Of a DNA stretch of 64,000 nucleotides, positions 8,821-16,387 are shown piece after piece (the stretch's first letter is position 1; every line of letters starts with the position of its first letter). The position numbers were made by a program, and so were the translations under genes. The notes beneath the pieces are model-generated. The model did not search any database, was not told the DNA's origin, and was given only the letters and a program-made list of their open reading frames with translations. The stretch is from the NCBI GenBank assembly GCA_900318065.1, contig ONIY01000007.1, positions 1 to 64,000 on the forward strand. The letters run 5' to 3'. The stretch comes from an uncultured Prevotellaceae bacterium (GTDB lineage: Bacteria; Bacteroidota; Bacteroidia; Bacteroidales; Muribaculaceae).

Positions 8821-11157
8821 CTAGAATGGGTAGCCCACCGAGAAGTGCAACTCGGCGTCGCGCTTGAGCGATGGCGTGAACAGCGGCCAGTGCTCCTGTC
8901 CCGAGGCAGGGTTATGGGCCTTCATTCCCACGTCGAAGCGAACGAGGAAATAGGTGAAGTTCATGCGCAGTCCCAGTCCATAGGACAGTGCCAGCTGCTC
9001 ATAGAACTTGTTGAACTTGAACACACCGCCAGGCTGGTTGTCATATTCTCTTATCGTCCAGATGTTGCCGCAGTCGATAAAGGCTCCCAGCTCGAGCACC
9101 CAGAACAGCTTGCAGCGATATTCCAGGTTCAGGTCAAGACGGATGTCGCCACACTGATAGATGAAGCTGTTCTGCGCATTCTTGCCGTTGAAACTGCCAG
9201 GGCCCAGGGTGCGCACTCCCCAGCCTCGAACGCTATTGGCGCCACCGGCGTAGAACCTCTTCTCAAAAGGCAGCACCGTGCTGTTGCCATAGGGCACCGC
9301 CACTCCCAGTCCAGCATGGAAAGCGAGCGAACTGCGCTGCGAGATGTAGTGAGTGATGGCAAAGTCGCCATCGAGTTTCACATATTGGGAATAACGAGTT
9401 CCCACCACCTTGTAGCTGTCGTCGGCCTCGCGCTTCTGCCCTATCAGATGCGAGATGCCGTAGAGCAGGTTGCCGGCAGTCTCGGCCGAGGCTCTGATGG
9501 TGTAGATGTTGTTCTGTGTGACAGGGCTCAACGGGTTGATCACGCGCTTGTTGGTCTTATAGAAGGTGTAGCCCATGCGCATGATAAGGTGGTTCTCATA
9601 GGAATAGCGCAGCAGCGGGTTGGTGATGCTGTCCAGGAAGTTGATCTTGCTCTTGGGCAGGTACACATAGCTCAGGTCGATGAGGTTGAACGTGTGACGC
9701 ATCTGGTTGTTTTTCTCGCTCCAGATGTATTTCCATCCGGCACCGGCAATCACGCGGGTGTACTCGGGGCGCTCCTGGTAGTTGAAACTTGTCATGAACT
9801 CGGTCGACGCCTGAATCCTGCGCTTGAAGCTATCGCGCAGGAAGGGTGCCTTAAAGCGCGGGAAGGTGATGCCCACGTCGCCCGAATACTCACTGTAGTT
9901 GTCATTGATAAGGCCGCTCAAGTCGCCCGAGAGGCTCTCGTAGGAAGCCTTGAACTTGACGTTCAATATCTCGGAGCCCTTGAAGATGTTGCGGTGCTGG
10001 TAGTCGGCACCTATTCCAAATCCCAGGTCACCCTCGCTGTTGGTGCCCTCGAGTGAGAAGGATATCGTCTGCGACTTGTCGCGGTTGAGCAGCACATAGG
10101 CGTCGATCCACAAGTTTCCGCCCACTTCGCCCACCGCCTTCATGTCGATGTTTATATACTTTATGATGCCCAGTCGTCCCAGCGCCTTATAGGTGCGGTC
10201 CACGTCGGCAGCGTTGTAGATTGAGCCAGGCCTTATGAAGCAGTTCTCGTCGAGGATTTCCTTGGCGATATACCGGTCTTCGCCATAGAGCACCATGATG
10301 CCGTTGTAGGTGGCTGTGTCGCCATAGAACCCTTCCTGCATGGTCACAGCATCGTAGTTGGTGACAAACACCACATTGCGCACGTAGAACTGGCGGTGCG
10401 TTTCGATGTGCGGCAAGTGAGGCAGGTCTTGGGTCTTGTTGCTCAGGCTCAGCGTCAGGTCCACCTCGTGCGAACCGGCAGCAGTGTCGGCAAGGAATGT
10501 GATATAGTTCTTGTTGAAGGCATAGTAGCCATTGTTGCGCAATCGCTGCACAATGATTTCGCGCTCGGCATCGAGCTTCTTGTGGTCGAGCAGCGACTGG
10601 GGCTTGACGGGGAAATCTACAGTGTCGCTCAAGATCAGCTCGCGCAGGCTATCATTGGTGATGTCATAGCTCACCGACCTCACCCGGTAGGGCTGGTTGA
10701 GGGTGATGTTGTAGTTCACCGCGGCCTTTTTCTTCTTGGCGTTGAGGGTGACATCGCTGGTGACCACGCTCTTGAGGTAACCCTTGTTGATGAGTGCACG
10801 CTGCAGCTGATTCTCGCTCGCCATTGTCAGTGTGGAGTCGTAGATCACTGGTGGGCTACCCACACGCCTAATCCACTTGTTGAACCAGTTGGAGGAGTCT
10901 TTTCCTGAGATGTTGTAGATGGCAAGTTGCATCTTGAAGCCTCCCAGCACCTTGTGGTTCTCGGTCTGGCGAAGGTAGTTCACAAGTTCCTGCTTGTTGA
11001 TGTCACTCTCATTCTCCTTGTCGTTGATGATAATCTTGGTCTTGTCGAGCAGGTACTGCCCATCGGGCACATGCTTGGTCGAGGCACAAGAGAACAGCAC
11101 CGGCGCAAGAATCAGCGTCAGCAACACTATCCGAAATATGTGTCGAATATACCTCAT
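8821..11157 (-). CDS. BamA/TamA-family (Omp85) outer-membrane lipoprotein
   Basis: The start at 11157 is preferred over an upstream ATG at 11235: it gives a lipoprotein signal (RHIFRIVLLTLILAPVLFSC, lipobox LFSC) and lies about 20 bases after a good -7 box. The 778-residue product has an N-terminal POTRA-like region (repeated pattern such as VNYNITLNQPYRVRSVSY) and a C-terminal 16-strand barrel with the conserved GGANSVRGWG loop motif of Omp85 proteins. Omp85 proteins insert or translocate proteins or lipids at the outer membrane. This is the lipoprotein TamA-like paralogue common in Bacteroidales, not the main BamA. Its precise client is unknown. Confidence 0.85.
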   Translation of the reverse strand: MRYIRHIFRIVLLTLILAPVLFSCASTKHVPDGQYLLDKTKIIINDKENESDINKQELVNYLRQTENHKVLGGFKMQLAIYNISGKDSSNWFNKWIRRVGSPPVIYDSTLTMASENQLQRALINKGYLKSVVTSDVTLNAKKKKAAVNYNITLNQPYRVRSVSYDITNDSLRELILSDTVDFPVKPQSLLDHKKLDAEREIIVQRLRNNGYYAFNKNYITFLADTAAGSHEVDLTLSLSNKTQDLPHLPHIETHRQFYVRNVVFVTNYDAVTMQEGFYGDTATYNGIMVLYGEDRYIAKEILDENCFIRPGSIYNAADVDRTYKALGRLGIIKYINIDMKAVGEVGGNLWIDAYVLLNRDKSQTISFSLEGTNSEGDLGFGIGADYQHRNIFKGSEILNVKFKASYESLSGDLSGLINDNYSEYSGDVGITFPRFKAPFLRDSFKRRIQASTEFMTSFNYQERPEYTRVIAGAGWKYIWSEKNNQMRHTFNLIDLSYVYLPKSKINFLDSITNPLLRYSYENHLIMRMGYTFYKTNKRVINPLSPVTQNNIYTIRASAETAGNLLYGISHLIGQKREADDSYKVVGTRYSQYVKLDGDFAITHYISQRSSLAFHAGLGVAVPYGNSTVLPFEKRFYAGGANSVRGWGVRTLGPGSFNGKNAQNSFIYQCGDIRLDLNLEYRCKLFWVLELGAFIDCGNIWTIREYDNQPGGVFKFNKFYEQLALSYGLGLRMNFTYFLVRFDVGMKAHNPASGQEHWPLFTPSLKRDAELHFSVGYPF

Positions 11158-11181
11158 TTCAACAACTCGCATTTCAACTTG

Positions 11182-11210
11182 CAAAGTTACCATTTTATAT
11201 TTAACGGCAA
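11182..11210 (-). promoter_or_regulatory. Promoter of the Omp85/HAD operon
   Basis: On the minus strand TTG and TAACTTTG are 18 bases apart. The transcript would begin near 11175, so the upstream ATG at 11235 is not transcribed; this fixes the start at 11157. Confidence 0.65.
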
Positions 11211-11313
11211 AAGTAATTGCCCAAAAAACTGCCAAAAGGCACCATTTTTCTTAATTAATGTTAAATATTCGACTTTTCTGCTTGAAAATTATGTTTTATA
11301 ACACAAAATGCTA

Positions 11314-11321
11314 TATCTTTG
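11314..11321 (+). promoter_or_regulatory. -7 box (TATCTTTG) of a candidate small RNA
   Basis: A perfect TAnnTTTG box in a non-coding stretch, about 120 bases before a terminator hairpin and with no long open frame behind it. Confidence 0.5.
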
Positions 11322-11327
11322 CATCAG

Positions 11328-11470
11328 TTTTCATGGTATTAGTTTTTTAAGGTTATGAAATCTTTTTCGTCGTGAGACGATACTTTTCATTGTTTTAAGG
11401 TTTATGTTAATGGTATTAGAAAGTTAATTAGTTAAGCAATCCCCGACGTTGAGTCAGGGATTTCTTTTTT
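11328..11470 (+). ncRNA. Candidate small non-coding RNA (~140 nt)
   Basis: A -7 box, about 140 bases without a convincing ORF, and a terminator (AATCCC/GGGATT arms at 11438-11443 and 11457-11462, then TTTCTTTTTT) form a self-contained transcript. Inside are a TCGTC-GTGA-GACGA hairpin and two copies of ATGGTATTAG flanking it. I cannot assign a family; a tiny peptide of under 10 residues is the only coding alternative. Confidence 0.4.
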
Positions 11471-11552
11471 ATATCCCCTACCCTAACCCACACATCATCA
11501 GCACATCACCAACCAGCACATCGACTCTGTATTTTGCCCAAATCATTCACAC

Positions 11553-11683
11553 ATCTTGTGTTTTCGAGCAATATTTTGCCCATGTATCTTGTGTTTTGTG
11601 ACAAAAATCACACATGTATCTTGTGATTTGATGCATTTTTTTGCTCAAATATCTTGTGATTTGCGACAAAAATACTATCTTTG
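11553..11683 (+). promoter_or_regulatory. Four ATCTTGTG boxes at 32-33 bp spacing plus promoter of the DUF4143 ATPase
   Basis: ATCTTGTG occurs at 11553, 11586, 11618 and 11651, each followed by a T-rich tail and, in copies 2 and 4, GACAAAAAT. Spacing is 33, 32 and 33 bases, about three helical turns, so the boxes lie on one face of the helix. The last box supplies the TTG at -33 for the TATCTTTG box at 11676-11683; the ATG follows at 11709. This looks like an operator array for a cooperative regulator. Confidence 0.6.
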
Positions 11684-11708
11684 CATCGTGTAAAAGATTG
11701 ATTTTATT

Positions 11709-13046
11709 ATGTTTTATCGAGAAATACTACAACAATTAGAGCAGTGGAAGCAAAGTCCTAACCGCAAACCGCTCATTTTACGTGGTGCCAGGCAGGTGGG
11801 CAAAACCACTGTTGTCAATGAATTTGGGAAAACTTACGACAACTATTTGTCGTTTAATCTTGAAAATATTGCTAAACGCAGGCTCTTTGAACGTGACATT
11901 CCTCTCGACATGCTTGTTGAAGGGTTGTTTAATGATGCGGGAAAGGCGCCTAACAATGGCAGCACATTAATATTTATTGATGAGATACAAAACTCACTGC
12001 ACGCTATTGCTCTATTACGATATTTCTATGAACAACGCAATGACTTGCATGTAATCGCTGCTGGATCACTGCTTGAGAATGTTGTGGATATCAATGTGTC
12101 ATTTCCCGTTGGTAGAGTGCAGTATATGGCGGTGCGCCCATGTACCTTCAGGGAATTCATTAATGCTTTAAATAAACAGCATTTAGTAAAAGCGATTAAT
12201 TCACCTGAGCATAGTGCGGTTTATCACGAGGAACTCATGGCGCTATTTAATTGTTATAGTGTTGTGGGCGGCATGCCCGAAGCGGTTAAACGTTACGTTC
12301 AGTCGGGGAGTGTGCTTGGTATGGACGATGTATATGAAACATTACTTCAAACCTACATTGATGATGTTGAGAAATATGTCAATGGTAATAAACTAAAGGA
12401 TGTGGTGCGGCACATAGTCACCTATGGCTGGGCCCATGCCGGCGAGACAATAACCTTGGGCAACTTTGCCGGGTCTCGTTATGGCGCACGTGAAGTGGGA
12501 GAGGCTTTTAATGTTCTGGCTAAAGCTATGCTGGTTGAACTCATATATCCCTCTACATCAACCTCAATGCCAGCACTACCCGAGATGAAGCGACACCCCA
12601 AGCTTGCATGGTTAGATACAGGTTTAGTGAATTATTCGGCAGGAGTGAGAGATGCTGTTATCTCATCACTGAACTTGCTTGATGTGTGGCGTGGGCGCAT
12701 TGCTGAGCATTTGGTTGCACAAGAGTTGTTGGCATTGTCCAACAAAGTGCTAGCTCGTCGCAGTTTTTGGACTTCAGGAAAAGGTGGCTCCACCGCCGAG
12801 GTTGATTTCACATTGTCACACAAATCTAATCTTTTCCCTATTGAGGTGAAAGCAGGCAGCAATTCTCATCTCAGGTCACTGCATTCGTTTATCGATAAGG
12901 CGCCCATAGATGTCGCTATAAGGGTTTGGAATCAACCTTTTTCAACCAATGATGTTGTCACCACGATAGGACGTAAGCCATTCAAGCTGGTCAATATTCC
13001 ATTTTATCTCGTGGGAAATTTGCCACACATCTTAGACAACTTATAA
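11709..13046 (+). CDS. AAA-type ATPase with DUF4143 C-terminal domain
   Basis: A 445-residue protein. The N-terminal P-loop domain has Walker A (LRGARQVGKTTVV, about residues 24-36), Walker B (LIFIDEIQ) and a sensor-like VIAAGSLLE. The C-terminal DUF4143 part (about 200-400) includes a restriction-endonuclease-like strip, AEVDFTLSHKSNLFPIEVKAG, with the D...E-x-K arrangement. These stand-alone ATPases are abundant and variable in Bacteroidales; their role is not established and links to toxin-antitoxin or defence functions are only suggestions. It stands alone, between its own promoter array and a bidirectional terminator, and its base composition is more AT-rich than the next gene, consistent with recent acquisition. 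Confidence 0.85.
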   Translation: MFYREILQQLEQWKQSPNRKPLILRGARQVGKTTVVNEFGKTYDNYLSFNLENIAKRRLFERDIPLDMLVEGLFNDAGKAPNNGSTLIFIDEIQNSLHAIALLRYFYEQRNDLHVIAAGSLLENVVDINVSFPVGRVQYMAVRPCTFREFINALNKQHLVKAINSPEHSAVYHEELMALFNCYSVVGGMPEAVKRYVQSGSVLGMDDVYETLLQTYIDDVEKYVNGNKLKDVVRHIVTYGWAHAGETITLGNFAGSRYGAREVGEAFNVLAKAMLVELIYPSTSTSMPALPEMKRHPKLAWLDTGLVNYSAGVRDAVISSLNLLDVWRGRIAEHLVAQELLALSNKVLARRSFWTSGKGGSTAEVDFTLSHKSNLFPIEVKAGSNSHLRSLHSFIDKAPIDVAIRVWNQPFSTNDVVTTIGRKPFKLVNIPFYLVGNLPHILDNL

Positions 13047-13068
13047 AAATCTACTGTTGCATGGTAAA

Positions 13069-13106
13069 ACAAGCGACTCAGCCATGGCTGTGGCTCAGTC
13101 GCTTGT
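13069..13106. terminator. Bidirectional terminator hairpin
   Basis: Arms 13069-13084 and 13091-13106 pair over 16 bases with one mismatch, between convergent genes. T-rich sequence follows on the plus side. Confidence 0.7.
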
Positions 13107-13131
13107 TGCTGTTTTGCTATTTGGCCGAAAA

Positions 13132-15312
13132 TCAGGGTTTCAGATAGTCCTCAAAGTAGCGTGTGATGCGCTCGTGCAGGTGCACGCTCTGGTGTCCGCG
13201 CATGTTGTGACCCTGGCCAGGATATACATAGAAGTCGGGCTGGGTGCCGGCAGCGATGCAGGCTTTCAGGAACGAGTAGGCATGCTGTGGCACAACGGTT
13301 GGATCGTTAAGGCCAATTATGATTTGCAGCCTGCCTTTCAGGTCTTTAGCCTTGTGGATGAGCGAGGTCTTGGCATATCCCTCGGGGTTGCTCTGTGGCG
13401 TGTCCATGTAGCGCTCGCCATACATCACCTCATACCACTTCCAGTCGATAACAGGTCCGCCAGCCACTCCCACTTTGAACACATCGGGGTAGTTGGTCAT
13501 CAGGCTGATGGTCATGAATCCGCCAAAGCTCCATCCGTGCACGCCCAGTCGGTCCATATCCACATAGGGAAGTGTGCTCAGGAACTCAACACCACGCATC
13601 TGGTCACGCATCTCCACCTGTCCGAGCTGGCGGAATGTTGCCTGCTCAAAGTCGCGTCCACGGTTCTCGCTGCCACGGTTGTCGAGGATGAACAGGAGGT
13701 AACCCTTCTGTGCCATATAGGTCTCCCAGCTGCGGCTGCAGTAGTTCCAGCGTGCGTCAACGTTGTGGGCATGAGGTCCGCCATAGACATAGACCACTGT
13801 GGGATATTTCTTGGCTGGGTCGAAGTCCACAGGCTTAACCATGCGGTAGTAGAGGTCGGTGACCCCGTCATCGGCCTTGATAGTGCCGCAGGAGTACTCG
13901 GGCACGTTATATCCCTCCCAGGGATTGGGCGCTGTGAAGTAGCGCAGGCAGCCTTGCCCAGTCGTGGGCAGTACGGCGATGTTGCGAGGCACGGTGGGCT
14001 CGGAATAGTAGTCGGCAACCCAAGTGCCATTCTCGTTAATCACTGCGCCATGCCATCCCTTGCCTCCCTCGTCGATGCGCGAGCGCTTGCCTGTTGCCAC
14101 GTCCACACTGAAGAGGTTGCACTGGATGGGGCTTATCTCGTTGCTCGAGATCAACACCGCCTTGTGCTCGATATCAAATCCCAGCATCTCCATCACCACC
14201 CAGTTGCCACTGGTGAGCTGCTTTACGAGCGTGCCATCGGCATTAAACAGATAAAGGTGGTTATACCCGTCCTTCTGGCTCTGCATCACAAACTTGCCAT
14301 TGTCCCACGGCAAGAAAGTTATGGGGTGCTGAGGCTCAACATATTTGTCGCTTGTCTCGCGGTAGATCTCTGCCACCTTGTCGCCAGTGACAGCGTTGTA
14401 GCTCACCAGGCGGCAGTCGTTCTGGTCGCGGTTGAGCTCAAACATATAGACGAGAGCGTCGTCGGGGCTCCAAGCAATATTGGTAAAATAGCGGTCGGTG
14501 GGGTCGCCAGTGTTGAGGTAGACCACCTTGCCGGTTGCCACATCAAGTATTCCCACCTGCACCTTGTGCGAGGTGCGCCCTGCCATGGGGTATTTCTCGG
14601 GCGCTGGCGTGGCCTCCACATTCACGCTGTCGTAAATCTCGGGCACTGTGATGAGAGGATAATCGGCCACCATCGACTGGTCCATGCGATAGAAAGCGAG
14701 ACGGTTGCCCTTGTTGCTCCAGAAGGTGCCCTTCTCGATGCCAAACTCGTTGCGATGCACACTCTGGGCATAGACAATCTCTCGCGAGCCATCGGTGGTA
14801 ATCTGCTTGGTCTCACCGCTGGCAGTGGTAATCCACAGGTTGTCGCCCTTGACAAATGCCACGTTGCGGCTTGCCTTGCACCAGTCTTGCTCGGTCTCGC
14901 CCTTTGTGCTCTGGCTCCATTCCAGCTTGTGCTTCTTCACGTCGACGAGCATGCGCTTGTCGGCAGTATACACAAGCATCAATGGCTGGTTACCATATGG
15001 GAACGTCACCCACGCAAGGCTCAGCGCGGCATCATTGCCCAGCCCACACCACTGCTTCACCTGCTGAGCGGTGAACGCCAGTTTCTCTTTACCATTTTTC
15101 TTGTCTACAGTCCAGCAAGAATCTTTCTCCAGGTGCAACAGCTGGTCGCCCCACCACGTGAGAGTGCGACTCTTGGCAATCATGTTGCGATAATTCTTTC
15201 CACCAAAGTTCAAATCCTCGAGCGTGAACTGCTTCTGGGCATTAGCACCAAGCGAGCACGCCACAATTGCCACCACAGCAGCAATAATAATGCGAAGGTT
15301 TTGTTGTTTCAT
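13132..15312 (-). CDS. Dipeptidyl-peptidase IV-type serine peptidase (family S9)
   Basis: A 726-residue secreted peptidase. Residues 1-25 form a signal peptide (IIIAAVVAIVACSLGANAQ). The N-terminal two thirds are the beta-propeller; the C-terminal alpha/beta-hydrolase domain has the nucleophile S595 in GWSFGGF, an Asp in GLNDPTVV and a His in GQGHNMRG. DPP-IV-type enzymes remove Xaa-Pro or Xaa-Ala dipeptides from peptide N-termini in the periplasm and support peptide feeding. Whether this one is a strict DPP-IV or a relative cannot be told. It is a single-gene unit with a promoter about 60 bases upstream. Confidence 0.92.
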   Translation of the reverse strand: MKQQNLRIIIAAVVAIVACSLGANAQKQFTLEDLNFGGKNYRNMIAKSRTLTWWGDQLLHLEKDSCWTVDKKNGKEKLAFTAQQVKQWCGLGNDAALSLAWVTFPYGNQPLMLVYTADKRMLVDVKKHKLEWSQSTKGETEQDWCKASRNVAFVKGDNLWITTASGETKQITTDGSREIVYAQSVHRNEFGIEKGTFWSNKGNRLAFYRMDQSMVADYPLITVPEIYDSVNVEATPAPEKYPMAGRTSHKVQVGILDVATGKVVYLNTGDPTDRYFTNIAWSPDDALVYMFELNRDQNDCRLVSYNAVTGDKVAEIYRETSDKYVEPQHPITFLPWDNGKFVMQSQKDGYNHLYLFNADGTLVKQLTSGNWVVMEMLGFDIEHKAVLISSNEISPIQCNLFSVDVATGKRSRIDEGGKGWHGAVINENGTWVADYYSEPTVPRNIAVLPTTGQGCLRYFTAPNPWEGYNVPEYSCGTIKADDGVTDLYYRMVKPVDFDPAKKYPTVVYVYGGPHAHNVDARWNYCSRSWETYMAQKGYLLFILDNRGSENRGRDFEQATFRQLGQVEMRDQMRGVEFLSTLPYVDMDRLGVHGWSFGGFMTISLMTNYPDVFKVGVAGGPVIDWKWYEVMYGERYMDTPQSNPEGYAKTSLIHKAKDLKGRLQIIIGLNDPTVVPQHAYSFLKACIAAGTQPDFYVYPGQGHNMRGHQSVHLHERITRYFEDYLKP

Positions 15313-15373
15313 TGTTTATATAAGTTTTTAGTTATGTATCACTTAAGATGAGAAACACATCATATAGATGTAA

Positions 15374-15381
15374 CAAAGCTA
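15374..15381 (-). promoter_or_regulatory. -7 box (TAGCTTTG) of the peptidase gene
   Basis: An exact TAnnTTTG match on the minus strand, 62 bases before the ATG; no clear -33 TTG. Confidence 0.45.
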
Positions 15382-15414
15382 TAATAGTGAAGAATTGCCT
15401 AAAGTGAGACCTCC

Positions 15415-15655
15415 CGACTCCCCCTCTAAAGATAGAGGGGGTTGGGGGGAGTATGATGCCGTCCTATCACACGTTGCCGCCAAACTCCCCCTCTAAGATA
15501 GAGGGGCTGGGGGGAGTATGATAACGTCCCATCACCAGTTGCCGCTAGACTCCCCCTCTAAGATAGAGGGGGCTGGGGGGAGTATGATAACGTCCCATCA
15601 CATGTTGCCGCTAGACTCCCCCTCTAAGATAGAGGGGGCTGGGGGAGTATGATAA
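15415..15655. repeat. Four tandem ~66-bp repeats with internal hairpin
   Basis: Copies start near 15417, 15484, 15549 and 15615 (spacing 67, 65, 66). Each contains CCCCTCTAAGATAGAGGGG, a self-complementary core, within ACTCCCC...GGGGAGT, followed by a TATGATAACGTCCCATCAC-like tail. The repeats fill most of the 406-bp gap between the peptidase and the DUF559 gene. The same core recurs in opposite orientation at 16114-16148 and 16312-16346, on the far side of the DUF559 gene. Confidence 0.9.
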
Positions 15656-15718
15656 AAGTCGTCCCTATCTACTTGCCTCTATTAAATAATCTCCTTACCC
15701 ATCAACTTTGTCACCTCT

Positions 15719-16114
15719 TTATTTTAAAGTTCTTTTATCCTCATGTGATTCTTTAAAATTTATAATTGCATTTATAATAGTAAATGGTTGCTCAAAAACC
15801 ATATAATTCTCAAACCGAAGTGTGGTGATGTTATATTTGCTCTTAAGAATCTCATCTCTTTCATAATCATTCATTGGCTGAACTACATGAAAATGATAGT
15901 CACCATCAAGTTCGATGCACAATTTCAATTTTGGACAATAAAAGTCTAAAATAAAATTGTCAATGCTATATTGACGACGAAAACGGAGCCCTTCCACCTG
16001 GTCACATTTCAACCTATTCCATAAAGCTTGTTCAGCTACTGTGGAATTATTTCTCAGTTCACGACGATAATGCTTTAGTTTAGAAGAGTTTTTAGAGAAC
16101 ACGCGTGAAGTCAT
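15719..16114 (-). CDS. DUF559 / Vsr-like endonuclease-fold protein
   Basis: Read from the ATG at 16114 (MTSRVFSKN) it has 131 residues; a frame-open ATG at 16183 would add 23 residues encoded by the repeat element itself, which I think is not real. The PD-(D/E)XK-type core is visible: FILDFYCPKLKLCIELDG, with the D...E-x-D layout, preceded by a helical NNSTVAEQALWNRLK. DUF559 proteins resemble the very-short-patch repair nuclease and are frequent in repeat surroundings in Bacteroidales; activity is unproven. It is AT-rich and sits between inverted copies of one repeat family, which suggests a mobile unit or a nuclease linked to the repeats. Confidence 0.75.
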   Translation of the reverse strand: MTSRVFSKNSSKLKHYRRELRNNSTVAEQALWNRLKCDQVEGLRFRRQYSIDNFILDFYCPKLKLCIELDGDYHFHVVQPMNDYERDEILKSKYNITTLRFENYMVFEQPFTIINAIINFKESHEDKRTLK

Positions 16115-16348
16115 ACTCCCCCTAACCCCCTCTATCTTAGAGGGGGAACCTTGAGGCTCGATATTGACCATGTCCTGAAGCATAACCTTGTAATTGTTTT
16201 ATCAGAAATGGATTATAGAGAACACTTGAGGCTCGATATTGACCATGTCCTGAAGCATAACCTTGTAATTGTTTTATCAGAAATGGATTATAGAGAACAC
16301 GCGTGAAGTCATACTCCCCCTAACCCCCTCTATCTTAGAGGGGGAACC
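16093..16348. repeat. Nested direct repeats: 75-bp tandem duplication between two identical 58-bp elements
   Basis: 16151-16225 and 16226-16300 are a perfect 75-bp tandem duplication. The 58-bp segments 16093-16150 and 16291-16348 are identical and contain the CCCCTCTATCTTAGAGGGGG hairpin core, the reverse complement of the core in the array at 15415-15655. The left 58-bp copy overlaps the start of the DUF559 gene. Confidence 0.9.
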
Positions 16349-16387
16349 AAGGCGCTCAATATTGACCTTATCTTGAGTCATAGCCCA

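Noticed and set aside
8674..10056. Long open frame opposite the Omp85 and HAD genes
   Set aside because: It is antisense to two well-supported genes and encodes nothing recognisable; the same applies to other long shadow frames opposite the peptidase, FtsK, Dxs and the giants.
11553..11683. Plasmid-type iterons
   Set aside because: They merge into a promoter directly before a chromosomal ATPase gene; there is no Rep gene.
15415..15655. CRISPR array or iteron origin
   Set aside because: Whole 66-bp units repeat, including the stretch that would be spacer; no replication initiator is nearby.
16115..16183. 23 extra residues at the N-terminus of the DUF559 protein
   Set aside because: They are encoded by the repeat element; the MTSRVFSKN start fits the domain boundary.
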